Of a stretch of DNA of 64,000 nucleotides, positions 31,931-41,790 are shown piece after piece. How positions within the stretch are numbered: position 1 is the stretch's first letter; each line of letters opens with the position of its first letter. The notes under the pieces were generated by a model. It made no database searches, was not told the origin of the DNA, and saw only the letters and a program-made list of their open reading frames with translations. This stretch comes from Tubulanus polymorphus (taxonomy: Eukaryota; Nemertea; Palaeonemertea; Tubulaniformes; Tubulanidae), in assembly GCF_964204645.1 (NCBI RefSeq), contig NC_134028.1, positions 12,195,001 through 12,259,000 on the forward strand, written 5' to 3'. The translations under genes were made by a program, and so were the position numbers.

Positions 31931-32361
31931 AAACCATGTTAACTGGTTTCATGGTCCACCATGGGACTACGAAACATAGACGTTAATGTTATTGCCGCTG
32001 GAAATACTGCGGTGTTCTCAGTCGATTCCACGTGTACTGGGGGTTTTTTCAGGCCGAGATTTCTATGACGATAGAAAAGGTTATTGACATGAACAGATTT
32101 TCATCTTTACTGAGTTTGTTGTTTACGACTGCCTTCGTACAACGATTTATCAGATTGTTAAGAGGTCAAGATGTCATGACTGACTTTTGTACATCATCTG
32201 AATTGTCAATAGCTTTTCTCACGTGGATTAAATCCACTCAAACTTGTGAATTCTCAAAAGAGATAGAACTGTTGACATCTGATAGAAGAAATGAACGGAT
32301 TAATAAGTTGTGTTTGTACATAGATTCCGACAAAATTCTGAGGTCGTCAGGTCGCATTCAT
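31931..32361 (+). pseudogene. BEL integrase N-terminal region, truncated
   Basis: The frame from 32032 reads DMNRFSSLLSLLFTTAFVQRF and SDRRNERINKLCLYIDSDKI, ending RSSGRIHN. This is the segment just before the HHCC zinc domain of BEL integrases (normally LRVGGRLxNA). At that point the sequence passes into R1, so the HHCC domain and the DDE core are missing. Confidence 0.7.
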
Positions 32362-33122
32362 AATATAGAAATACTAAGTTTTTGTATTATTCAATGCCCC
32401 CTGGTGGCCATATACAAAAACCAATGACCTTGAAACTCACCAAAATCATAGAAAACGTTATGAGCTACAAATTTCCAATACATTGTGGTAACACAATATG
32501 CTTAGGTATCAATATAATGTGGAAAAACTTTTTCCCACCTACGAATGAGTACTGATGACGCCAAGATGGCTGCCTATTGCGCCATAATTGGCTGATCAAA
32601 AATACATGTCTCAGGTATAAAACATCCCATTCCAAAGAATACCCATCACAAATTGCTATTGGAAATGGCAAACCAGTAGGAAGCTACAGGACTCAGAATT
32701 TGGGCCAAAATTGACATTTTTGGGCACTAAAAAGGTCATGGGACGGCCATCTTGAGTCCGATCGACCCAATTTTTCTTATGTTGATGGGCCCTTGGGAGG
32801 TACAAATAAACACAAACAATCAAGGTAATTGATAAAAGTTTCTTCAAAAATTCCCTTGAAAACTTCGAAAATGTGTAAAAAGTGCTGATATTGGCTAACA
32901 ACAATGGCTGCCAGTCGGCCATCTTGCATCTGATAGGGCCAGTTTTAGGCCTGAAGATGTGTCTAGGGTATATATCAAGACATTACCTTGAAGCGTCTTC
33001 AAAACTTCCCAAAATAACTGGATGCCGTCTACGGACGGACAAACGGATGGACGCTACGACGGACGACGGACGAAAAGTAAACGCAATAGCTCGCTGGGAC
33101 TAAAGTCCCAAGTGGGCTAAAA
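32362..33122 (+). repeat. R1, 3' half
   Basis: Resumes with GAAATACTAAGTTTTT and the second internal unit, then TTTTCCCACCTACGAATGAG, AAATTGGCTGATCA-type words, GGCAAACCAGTAGGAAGCTA, CATCTTGAGTCCGATCGACC, a CGGACGGACAAACGGATGGA segment and the terminal hairpin GGGACTAAAGTCCC with AAGTGGGCTAAAAA. Collinear with 54142-55815. Confidence 0.8.
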
Positions 33123-34300
33123 AGCCTTAGACATCCCCCTTGATTAGATCCAGAAGTTTTCATGAAAATCTGTCTATTGATACGATCTCTCACACACAAC
33201 TGCATGACGATTCATCATGAATATGCATGGTAGTGGGTTGTCCCCACTGATTCAAATAAAAACTCTCCACGTTCATGGTGTGACGATTTCTATACACTGT
33301 GTACGAAGTTTGTTAGACAATTTATTTTCAGGCGAGGCCCGCTTTTCATATACATGCACAGATCAATACATCACATAGCAGCGAGTCTATAACGAGCAAG
33401 TGTTTGAAGCATGAATATACGTAAAAGGGCATGTGTTCTTCCAAAACGAAATGTAGTTCCAACAACAAATAAATAACTAAATTGATAAATAAGCAACGGA
33501 TTCCAATGAAATTCATTAGGGATAGAGCTTTTATTACTGCATTGAATGTTTTATAAGTTCCAAAGAGAAACTAAGCCTTGTTTTGAAGTTGTTTTGTACC
33601 AAAGGAAGAAAGTTTCATATGCGATAACAAAATGGACTTCGCTAAAGTCCATAAAAAGATTCATTACACTGTCAGGGCTTGTCAAGTTAGGATATCTATT
33701 AGGCCGGCCATGGAAAACCCCATGATCTAGTTACCATCGGCGACCTAAGAAAAAATTTGGGCAAACGCTCCCGCCCGGCCAAGCCATTTTTATTCATCCC
33801 CTAACCCCATGCACCTAAGCAGGAATCCTGAAGCAGAGATTAAGAACAATGAATCTGAAAAAAATGGAAATATTTTACTCATTTTATGGTAACCATAGGC
33901 CCATACGCGGCTGAGAGCAGATCATCTCCCAGGTGAAATATATTAAGTTGAAATTTGAATATGATATTTATCAATTATTAATAATTATTAGAAGGGCACA
34001 CAATTGCGGTTGAAAATTAATCACATGCAACTAAAAATTACGCTGAATACTTTGATATCGATGCATATACTGTTAATCATTAACCTAGGTAAATGACAGT
34101 TTGTAGCTAGAAATCGACAGAAAACACCACAGTTGTCAGGTTGTTTAATTTACTATTCGTAAGAATTTTGCGTGTTTAAGACATTGACGGAATAAATCAA
34201 AGTAAAAATTCCATCAACATTGGACTCAGCATTGCCATACTTAACTGGATTCTTACACTACTTTAGCCAATTCTATCATATTCAGCAAAAAACATGAACT
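33123..34300. other. no gene recognised
   Basis: No open frame of note, no recognised transposon. Under the exon-chain model this is intron or region downstream of 34309. Confidence 0.4.
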
Positions 34301-34308
34301 TCACTTAC

Positions 34309-34355
34309 CCAAGACGTCAAAATGGTGTGTATCGCTTGTGCAATATCTTGTTCAG
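34309..34355 (-). CDS. host gene exon candidate (47 bp)
   Basis: Minus strand: TTCCCCAAACAACCAGTTTAG precedes 34355 (3' splice site); CTTGG/GTAAGTG follows 34309 (strong 5' splice site). Of three frames only one is open, giving EQDIAQAIHTILTSW with two leading bases. Those two bases complete a codon with the single base left by the exon at 34830-34979 if that exon uses the donor GTAG/GTTTTG. The intron between them is 474 bp. Function unknown. Confidence 0.5.
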
Positions 34356-34437
34356 CTAAACTGGTTGTTTGGGGAATACCCCAGCTGCTGAGGATATTCC
34401 CTGGTATTCCCTCAACTACCAATCAGAGCGCAACAAG

Positions 34438-34465
34438 AGGGTTTCTGCGAAGGAGCAGAAACCCT
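34438..34465. repeat. AGGGTTTCTGC hairpin unit
   Basis: AGGGTTTCTGC and GCAGAAACCCT flank 6 nt; same hairpin family as 2751-2780 and 15168-15340. It sits in the short intron between two candidate exons. Confidence 0.7.
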
Positions 34466-34829
34466 TATAATCAGGAATGATAACAGGCCATCATTAAAAT
34501 GGCAGATAATTTTAAATATCCTAATCTTATAAATAACGAACGCCACAGGCGTGAGGTCACTGGCGGCAATAGCTGCCAGCTACAAGCGCCGAAGGCGCGA
34601 ATTAATGACAAAGGGGTTTGGGGGGCTCGCCTCCATTTTTCACACCGTCTCGGATCGTTTTTCAGCAGTTTTCACATTGAAATTTCACTCAGAAAATCAA
34701 ACACCATTGTCCATATTTTGCCGTCAACACACTGCTTGTTCCGAGACAAGTCAAGACGCTCATCAGATGAAAATCCACCGAACGGCGGAAAATCATTATC
34801 CCTGATTATATAGCTTATTTCTTCAAAAC

Positions 34830-34979
34830 CTACTTTCAAATTGGATCTGGTCATTCTCCTAACATTATCATTTTCTGTTTCAACAGCATGAAGGACAGCT
34901 TTTGAATGTTCATTACTATCAGTGTGGAATTGGCTCATTCTGTTAGCCTTGGCAGAATAAAAATGTTTCCCAGACAAAT
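34830..34979 (-). CDS. host gene exon candidate (150 bp)
   Basis: Minus strand: CAATAATCTTTTTCAG is a strong 3' splice site before 34979. The open phase reads LSGKHFYSAKANRMSQFHTD and SKAVLHAVETENDNVRRMTR, a hydrophilic, protein-like sequence. Two 5' splice sites are possible: AAA/GTAGGT (exon end 34834, phase 0) or GTAG/GTTTTG (exon end 34830, phase 1). Only the second fits the next exon. Its first two bases complete an Asp codon with the last base of the exon at 51553-51709. That fit across 16.6 kb containing a DIRS element is the best argument that both are real. No family recognised. Confidence 0.55.
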
Positions 34980-35488
34980 CTGAAAAAGATTATTGAAACA
35001 GGGGTATGCTTTATGATTACCATCATAATATACTCATTGTTCAAAAATATAATTATGAATGAAATAATGAAAAATCATTTCATGACCTATGCTTGTAGAC
35101 ATCGTGATTGATACCAGGAAGCTACTGAAAATATCAAGGGCGTCAAATCACCACTACCTGAAAGCATTGACTGTCAGCTAATTAACAGAGCTGCCATTAA
35201 GAACCATATACAAAATTATAGATTTCATAGTATTTTCAATAATTCCGTAGTATTCGTACAAATTTGCCTTGAGCAGGGTTTCTACATAAATTTAGGCTAA
35301 TAGGGAAAAATGGCCAGAATATAAAGCCACAGGGCCACCTGCCACCATCAAAACAATTTGGAAGTGGTTTTGATAATCGACTTGATCCTAAAATAGTAGT
35401 TTTATGGAAGATTTTGAAAAATAGTAGTTTCATTAGCTTTACCTTATGTGTTCAGACATAATTGGCATGAAGGAAAATAACCCAGAAA

Positions 35489-35900
35489 CTAGGGATCAAG
35501 GGACACCATGCCCACATGGGGTGTGGTTTCAAATGCTCAACAAGCTAAGATAAGATAAGGTAAGATAACTTTATTCTAGTTAGTTACCTAATAGTGGTGG
35601 TAAGCTTTTTATAATCGGATGGGCTTATACCAACGTTAGGGATGACAAGGGCCAAAACACAGTAGAAAAAAGTAACACTTCAAATATATACTTTCTATTC
35701 ACTTCAGTCCACAATTAATAGCTTAATTCACAACTAACACAGGTACCTTTCGAAATAATCCAATTTTATGAATGTTTTGAGTGATTAATCAACATTGTTT
35801 TGAGAAATTAATTAATTTCTCCGCAAATTCCGCCATTGGCCGCCATTTCTCTGTATTGCATACATGTGGCATGATATACAAGGTGACCTACAAAGATTTA
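35489..35900. repeat. R1 5' terminus and probable LINE tail
   Basis: CTAGGGATCAAGGGACACCA then TGCCCACATGGGGTGTGG is an R1 start (35489-35550). It changes abruptly to TAAGATAAGATAAGGTAAGA TAACTTTATT, whose reverse complement resembles the AATAAAGTTATCTTATCTTA tails of animal LINEs; a minus-strand LINE 3' end is likely. Confidence 0.45.
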
Positions 35901-36939
35901 TATAAAACTTCCAAGACGAAACAACAATTTTTTGTTTTTGATGGTTTTCCGATATATATTTCAAATTTTCGTGTTTTCCATGATAAATAATGAAATAATA
36001 AATTCTGGTTGAAGGAAAATGTGAATTAGTGTCGGTTTTCAAATTTGTCGTTTCGTTTTGTTAGTTTGTGTTGTTGTCCTGGCCTCAGTCCAAAGGTGCC
36101 AGCACCCACCACAAGTTTTCAAAATGGCCGCCCTCGAATCGACGGAAATTTACTCTCACTTTACGGCCGATTTGCACATGGATTAAGATCGTCAGGTGAG
36201 GTGTTATAGGTATCAAACAAACTATGAATCTGTTGTGCGTTGATTACAACAAAAATTAGAAAGGATATCTCAAAAGACCAGAAAATGCCAGGCAAATTAC
36301 TCGTCAGTCAAATTGGCTGACGAAGATTTCATTGAAAAATGACGTTCCCATTCCTGACTGTGGTTTGTGAAAATATCCGATCGTGAAACTAAACCACAGA
36401 CAGGTTACTAGACTAACTTTATTCATCCTGACAATGTCATTTGTATAAGGATATAGAAAAACATTTATATCAACACACTATTTAAAAAACAAAATATTTA
36501 CAGAACATTTCAACATCAATAATATTCATTAATTCGGTTGCGCCACTGCGCGGGATTTACGCGAAGCAGCAAACGCAAACATGGCCACTCTCTCAATTTT
36601 CAATGATAGAAATCGTGTGTGCATTTCAATTATTTTGGCTGTTAGGGGTTTAAGGCACAATATAAGTTGATGTGATATGGCGATGTTAATTAATGATAAT
36701 TCTGCAGTGAAGCTAGTCACGAACGGTGCCAATTGAGTGTACAGCTGCCAAAAACACTGAAATGTGTGTAATTGCGTAACTATTTGCAGTGAATTGCAGA
36801 CGAAACATGAAGCCTTAACGGCCATTTAAAAAAAAATTATACCAATTGCAATTGTAAAATAAAAAGATAGAACCTAAGTTAAGATTCTGGCCATTTCTAA
36901 ATGAAAACTTTGCTTGATTCGTGCTTCAAGGCGATCGAT
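35901..36939. other. no gene recognised; LINE-tail-like word at 36410-36440
   Basis: AGACTAACTTTATTCATCCT-type sequence (about 36410-36440) reverse-complements to a GGATGAATAAAGTTAGTCTA LINE 3' tail and may end the LINE at 36940-38572. A 98-codon minus-strand frame (36825-36529) has a fair ATG context but no recognisable domain. An AAAATGGCCGCC start near 36120 opens a frame of only 20 codons. Confidence 0.35.
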
Positions 36940-37963
36940 TTAGGTATCGGGCAGATTTTCTATAAAAGCGTGTTCGTCACGTAAATCGAGTTTTGGTGTA
37001 CGGTTCCGTGTCATGACAGGTTTTGGCTTTATCATCTCCTTGATAGCAATTTTCGTGGCTGACATAAATAACGCGCAGTGAGAATCAGAAAACAAACGGT
37101 CAAAATCATCCACTTGAAAGTTATTGAATAATTTACACGAGACCCTAGTAACAATGGCGTAATCAACGACTGACTTGTCTTTGCAAGTTAGCTTTCCAGA
37201 TGGGTCACTTCCACGCCCGTTAAGAATCAATAAATCACAAGCGTGACACATTTCGATAAGGCGATTACCGTAATTATTTATGACAGTATCTTTGGAATTT
37301 CGGGGTTGAATTAAATCTCGATTTAGTGATGGCGCTATTACATAATCACTATGCTCAAGTGTGTCTTGTAAATTTGATGTTCTAGCGTTGAAATCGCCCA
37401 GTAAGCAGACATCCTTATTCGAGCAACCAAAATCGATAATATCTGCCTCAATATCACAGAAGAGTTCAATTCTGGAATAACGTGATTGTTCGGGAGGCAT
37501 GTACACCGAACCAACTACTATGTCCTTCACGTTATTGATCACTGATTTCGGTACATTTATCCAGACACAGATTGAGCTGCTAGTATCAATAATTTCACAT
37601 TTACCACATAGATCCTGTCGTAAAAAGTTTGCAGTCCCGCCAGATCTTCTATTCGCGAGTTCATGTGTATTTTTGAAAAATATTTCATAACCGGGAACAA
37701 AACATTTGAAGTTGTCAGCGTTGTCACACGGTTTCTTGTACAGCAACGATATCAAATCTCCTGTTAAACTCGAGGAACTCGGGACGGCGATTCTGTAGTT
37801 TGTTTTGTAACCCACAGACATTGATACTAGCGATTTTAATTTCACTGCAATATGTTGAGTTTGACAGGGAATTTTGAGTTTCCAAATTGGTGGTGGGACT
37901 ACGAATATTTTTAGTTAGTTGTAGAGGTGACCATACCGTGCCATATGGCCGGGGCGGTGACAT
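36940..37963 (-). pseudogene. LINE ORF2 5' part: APE endonuclease
   Basis: The N-terminus (37963-37724) reads IKIASINVCGLQNKLQNR and FDIVAVQETV, the Asn and Glu blocks of the APE fold. A frame change near 37750 leads to a 301-codon open stretch with SGGTANFLRQ, VVGSVYMPPEQSRY, VCLLGDFNARTS (GDFN block), LLILNGRGSD, and VDYAIVTR then FSDSHCALFM (SDSH terminal block). The nuclease is almost complete apart from the frameshift. No RT follows downstream, so the element was truncated or deleted after the linker (KPVMTRNRTPKLDLRDE). It overlaps the end of the upstream ORF1. Confidence 0.85.
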
Positions 37964-38572
37964 CTGTTACAACAGACGGGGTTGCGATGTCTACACTTGA
38001 CTGTTCTGTGATTTCGGTTGCCACATTTCTTGCAGTAACCGGTGGTTTCACGATAAAGGTTAATATCCTGCTCCTGGGACGCATGATTTACTGTACTTGT
38101 TTTGTGGGTATAAGATCAGCGTCCAATTCGTTTTCATCCACCTGCCAGTCGTATGCTCCAATATGTATTAGCACAGTATCATAATCCGTGATCTTGTTAT
38201 TGCGATTTTCCTCCCGGACATCTACAACGAACTTATTTTCAAATCCCGGGCGGATAGATGATATCTGGGCATCATCAGTCACAATTTGGGCCAGGAGCTC
38301 TAGTTTTGCTGCACCGATCGATAGGATATCGAGATCAGTGTCTGTATGATGCTTTGTGGTGTATCATGTGTCTTCACATGTTATGAGCAGAACACATTTG
38401 TCTTTGTCAGCTATAGAAGTGGTTCCTTGGTCAGCACGTATGTCCACAGGGTTCTTCATAACCTTTATCTTATCTTCCATAACGCGAATTACTTTTTCAG
38501 CCGAGACGAGTCATTCTTTAAAAATCACATTTTCATTCCTTAGCTCTGTTGAACCTTTCAATAACTCCTCGA
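37940..38572 (-). pseudogene. LINE ORF1: SGNH-like segment and CCHC zinc knuckles
   Basis: Upstream of the endonuclease on the minus strand. Near 38560-38430 a charged, helical segment (SAEKVIRVMEDKIKVM) follows one stop. At 38340-38130 the frame reads DILSIGAAKLELLAQI and YDTVLIHIGAYDW, resembling the VLIHIGTND block of SGNH-hydrolase (esterase) domains in some LINE ORF1 proteins, with the catalytic-block residues altered. At 38060-37945 comes CKKCGNRNHRTVKC and then CNRCHRPGHMA, two zinc-knuckle-like motifs. Stops separate the parts. The gene order ORF1 then endonuclease fits a CR1/L2-type element. Confidence 0.6.
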
Positions 38573-38577
38573 AGCTA

Positions 38578-38850
38578 TTTCAATATTCAACGCCCCCTGG
38601 TGACCATATACAAAAACCAATCATCATTAAACTCAACACACTCATGTCAGCAGCAATAATTTGTTATTGTGATAACAAAATATTCCTCGCTACCAATTTG
38701 ATATGGAGACACTAAGTTATTCAACTATTCAACGCCCACTGGTGACCAAAACCCAAAGTCACCACAATCATAGATGATGTCATGAGCTACAACTTTGCAA
38801 TCAATTGTGGGAACAAAATATGCATAGGTACAAATGTACAGGGATGAAAA
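38578..38850 (+). repeat. R1 internal units
   Basis: Two copies of the R1 internal unit (ATTCAACGCCCCCTGGTGAC, ATATACAAAAACCAATCAT; then ATTCAACGCCCACTGGTGAC) with the ATACTAAGTTATT-type junction between. The 5' and 3' termini of R1 are missing. It borders the 5' end of the LINE ORF1. Confidence 0.7.
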
Positions 38851-39570
38851 CAGAGGCATTTAAAAAACCCGGAAAAATTTGAAAAAGAAGTATTGGAGGC
38901 TAACTACTGCTGGCTTGGCACAAGACGCAAGCACCAAAGGTGTGAAGCCCGTAAAGGGGGGTTTGGATCCTCCCCAAGAAAATTTTGAAATTTCAAGGAG
39001 TTTTTGGCGCACCGAGGCCCATTTTCCAATGGCAAAATAACACTGCTGCCACGCGGTTGATCATTCGTTGTGTATGCCTTCTGAGTACATGAAAAGGATG
39101 GCTCCGATGATATCCAAATAACGAGAACAGGTTCATGCTTAAATGAACCTTTCGATGAATAGTTGAATTCCAAGAGGAGCCCCTATCTATAATCTTCCAA
39201 TCTATCACTCAAGCCAAGCGTATTGTGCCTGAATTAAAACAATGACTACTTTTATTGAGCACAGAAGGCTATGCTGTGTTGGATCAATTGAAGCAGGGAG
39301 GCCCTTGTGAAAGAAAAAAAAACAAACTCATAAAATTGATAAAAGACTTAAAGCATAAGATGTCTTAAAGCATAAGATTAATCACATTTTCATATTTTTG
39401 TCCTTAGACCTTTAAAATTTTTTTTTTTCTACCCCTGAAATTCAGAAAAGGAGTGTCATTAAGGTGTCCTAATTAAAGCAATATTTCGCAAGACGTTTCA
39501 GCCCTCCAGCCTTTATTCAAGAGCAAACATTTGAATTACCATTTCTATACTCCTGCCCTTACTAGCTTAG
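38851..39570. other. no gene recognised
   Basis: AAAGGTGTGAAGCCCGTAAA with GGGGGGTTTGGATCCTCCCC (38936-38980) resembles the GGCGCGAATTAATGACAAAG then GGGTTTGGGGGGCTCGCCTC segment at 34590-34640, so a minor dispersed repeat is shared. Otherwise no coding evidence. Confidence 0.35.
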
Positions 39571-39574
39571 TGTT

Positions 39575-40124
39575 GAGAAAATGATCATGAAAACTATGCT
39601 TATATCATATTGGCCACAAGCAATCGATTTGTAGTTTCTTATTTTCCTTCTCCTTTGAAAACTTGTCTTTTCCAACTAAGTCTCCAATCCACGGATCACT
39701 ACACATCGCATAACTCCTCGCATAACTTTAGTCCATAATTCGTTGTTTTGATTCTGCATCACTATCTCTTAGAGATTGGTCAATGATCTTGAAAACTATG
39801 CTTATATCATATAGGCCACAAGTAATTGATTTGTTGTGTCTTATTTTCCTCCTCCTTCTTTGAAAACTTGTCTTTTCCATCTTGTCTCAATAAAACTAAG
39901 TCTCAAATCCACAGATCACTATACGTCGCATAACACCTTGCTTCACTATAGTCCATCATTCGCTGTTTTGATTCTGCAATGCTATCTCTTGGAGAATGGT
40001 CAACACACGAAACACTATTGATGAATTCGGGAACCTTAGAACGAATTCTGTGTCCTAATATCAACTTAGCCGGTGTTTCTCCAGTCACGCAATGAGGGGT
40101 TGACCAATGCATTGAAACAAGAAA
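39575..40124 (-). pseudogene. Ty3/gypsy integrase C-terminal remnant with 0.2-kb tandem duplication
   Basis: Minus strand from 40112: HWSTPHCVTGETPAKLILGH then RIRSKVPEF, the HxxTGxxPAxLLLGRxLRTKLP block after the integrase core of gypsy elements. The following part (SIAESKQRMMDY...) is present twice in tandem, offset 202-220 bp (39575-39782 and 39783-40000). The DIRS element begins right upstream, and the integrase core is not found on the other side of DIRS, so the gypsy copy was already broken or rearranged. Related gypsy domains lie at 47432-48950 in the same orientation. Confidence 0.75.
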
Positions 40125-40289
40125 ATTACAATTTTTGGAACTAAAATTTGTATTTCCGAGTAGTACTTACCCTTTCCTATGGTTTTTGCCAATATTTTCT
40201 AAATTTGGATTTATCGCCAATGGTTTTTCTATACGACCCGGCCCTGCGGTATTGCATTTAGCCACCGGCGAAATCCGCCATCTTTTTTC
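40125..40289. repeat. DIRS right (3') terminal inverted repeat
   Basis: Outer 43 bp are unique to this end; 40168-40289 is the exact inverse of 46133-46254. The extra outer segment reappears inverted in the internal complementary region. Confidence 0.9.
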
Positions 40290-40345
40290 GTCATAGCAGA
40301 CCAAAAAAAAAAACAGCTATGCGGGGCAGGTGGGCGGGATTCCCA

Positions 40346-40442
40346 CCATAGGAAAGGGTAAGTACTACTCGGAAATACAAATTTTAGTTCCAAAAATTGT
40401 AATATTTCCATCGAGTACTGTACCCTTTCCTATGGTTTTTGC
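40346..40442. repeat. DIRS internal complementary region with circle-junction sequence
   Basis: Carries the inverse of both element ends fused at TAATATT (about 40401-40406). In the accepted DIRS-1 model this region is the template for joining the ends into a circle before recombinase-mediated integration. Matches to both ends are exact by eye (58 bp and about 42 bp). Confidence 0.9.
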
Positions 40443-40701
40443 TAGACTAGCCTAGCACAAGGATGGTGGGAAAGGTAGATAGAAAAACCACCGCTCAAAC
40501 GCAAGGTAAGAGGGAAAAAGAGAGCACTTACCCAAGCACGGAATGGAGCACTGTAGCACAGGGAAGACCGGTTGGCCACAGTGAGTCCGTCCAGCTCAGG
40601 AGCCCCCCCCAGAATTTTGCGAAATTAATACTTGCAGATATGAGCCCAAACTATGTACAAGGATACACCCCCTGTGATCCTGATAATGCTACATAAATAT
40701 T

Positions 40702-41790
40702 CTACACTAAAGGGTCCGATCGGAAAGAACGGACACCTTGAGCCATGACAACAGGACCAAGTGAAGCTAATGAGCCTAACTGGCCTGAAACATCCCGTAA
40801 ATAAAATGACGTGAATGTCGACGGTGAATTCCAAAAGGCGGCCCGACAGACTTCCTCCAACGGAGCACCCGAAAAGGCTGCGCAGGAAGTAGCCATAGAC
40901 CTCACTTGATGAGAAACGACTCCCTCCGAGGAAAGATTCTCCTTCAATAAAATGTCCTTGATCATTGAAGAGACCCATCGGGCTACTGTGTCCCGCGAAA
41001 TATCACCCTTTAGGTGATCCAGCAGCGGAATAAATAACCGCTCCCGTGAACCCCTCCGTGAAGCAGAGCGATCTAAATAGAAACACAACGCCTGCACAGG
41101 ACATAAAGTCCTGTCCGGGATGCCCGGTTCCACTCGATGTTTTAGGGCTTCAATTCGCCATTGACGCCCAACCGAGCCTGGTCGTTGGTTCTTTGCCAAA
41201 AATTCCAAAGCAGGCCGCAGCGAAACAAATTCATTCGCTGGCCCAAAGACAATGTGACCTTGTCGGACTGAAAGCGCATGAATCTCAGAGCGACGGGCCG
41301 AGCAAGCCAAGAACAGCAAAAATACAGTCTTTTTTGACAAATTTGCAAAAGACGCTGCCGAAAGAGGTTCAATTGGAGCCTCCATTAACTTCTTCAAAAT
41401 TACAGACAGATCCCATGGTGGAACTGTCTTTGTTACCCGAGGCCGGGAAATAGAAAACCCAGCAACCAGCTGGGATATCCGATGATCCCCTGCTACATTT
41501 GGCCATCCAGAAGCACGCAATGTATGAGAAATCGCGGAGCGGTAACCTTTAATAGTTATGACCTGTAAACCTTTTGCTACAAATAGGTGCAGTAAAAAAT
41601 CTGCCAATTGAGCTACAGAGGGTGAGCATGGATCAATTTCCCCTGCAGCACACCAATCCGCAAAATGACTCCATTTGGCATCGTAAATGGTACTTGTTGA
41701 TGGCCGCTTAGATCCTGCGATAAAGGAGGCAGCCTGTTCTGAAAAGCCTGAAGCTGACAAGGATCGCTGGACAATGGCCAGGCGAGCAGA
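40702..41790 (-). CDS. DIRS tyrosine recombinase domain
   Basis: The frame is open from 43629 to 40702 (975 codons), but only the last 361 residues look like protein; I place the domain from about 41787 (ARLAIVQRSLSASGF). It has the SAM-like N-terminal core-binding part (YDAKWSHFADWC, TIKGYRSAISHTLR) and the catalytic tetrad: Arg in ARRSEIHAL (about residue 779), HQVR (His 907, Arg 910) and the Tyr in FTSFYLRD (about 943), with the conserved AAFWNSPSTF block just before. This enzyme replaces the DDE integrase and should integrate a circular DNA intermediate. It overlaps the end of the RT ORF by about 175 bp. The upstream 614 codons overlap RT in another frame and are Ser/Arg/Gly-rich, probably not a product. 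How translation starts is unclear. Confidence 0.9.
   Translation of the reverse strand, partial: SARLAIVQRSLSASGFSEQAASFIAGSKRPSTSTIYDAKWSHFADWCAAGEIDPCSPSVAQLADFLLHLFVAKGLQVITIKGYRSAISHTLRASGWPNVAGDHRISQLVAGFSISRPRVTKTVPPWDLSVILKKLMEAPIEPLSAASFANLSKKTVFLLFLACSARRSEIHALSVRQGHIVFGPANEFVSLRPALEFLAKNQRPGSVGRQWRIEALKHRVEPGIPDRTLCPVQALCFYLDRSASRRGSRERLFIPLLDHLKGDISRDTVARWVSSMIKDILLKENLSSEGVVSHQVRSMATSCAAFSGAPLEEVCRAAFWNSPSTFTSFYLRDVSGQLGSLASLGPVVMAQGVRSFRSDPLV

Larger units (their letters stand above)
27821..32361 (+). mobile_element. BEL/Pao LTR retrotransposon, 3'-truncated, inside R1
   Basis: Order on the plus strand: 5' LTR (27821-28046), primer-binding region (from 28051), gag (28094 on), zinc-knuckle region, protease, RT, RNase H and the N-terminal part of integrase, ending abruptly at about 32361. 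The integrase core, anything downstream and the 3' LTR are absent. R1 sequence lies on both sides in the same orientation, so the element inserted into R1 and later lost its 3' end with some flanking R1. In-frame stops, frameshifts and an internal 329-bp insertion show it is inactive. Confidence 0.85.

Noticed and set aside
36119-36182. AAAATGGCCGCC start codon context as the first exon of a plus-strand gene
   Set aside because: The frame stops after 20 codons, before the CAG/GTGAGG donor, and no downstream exon was found.
36529-36825. 98-codon minus-strand ORF with good ATG context
   Set aside because: No domain, no splice or promoter evidence, composition as expected by chance.
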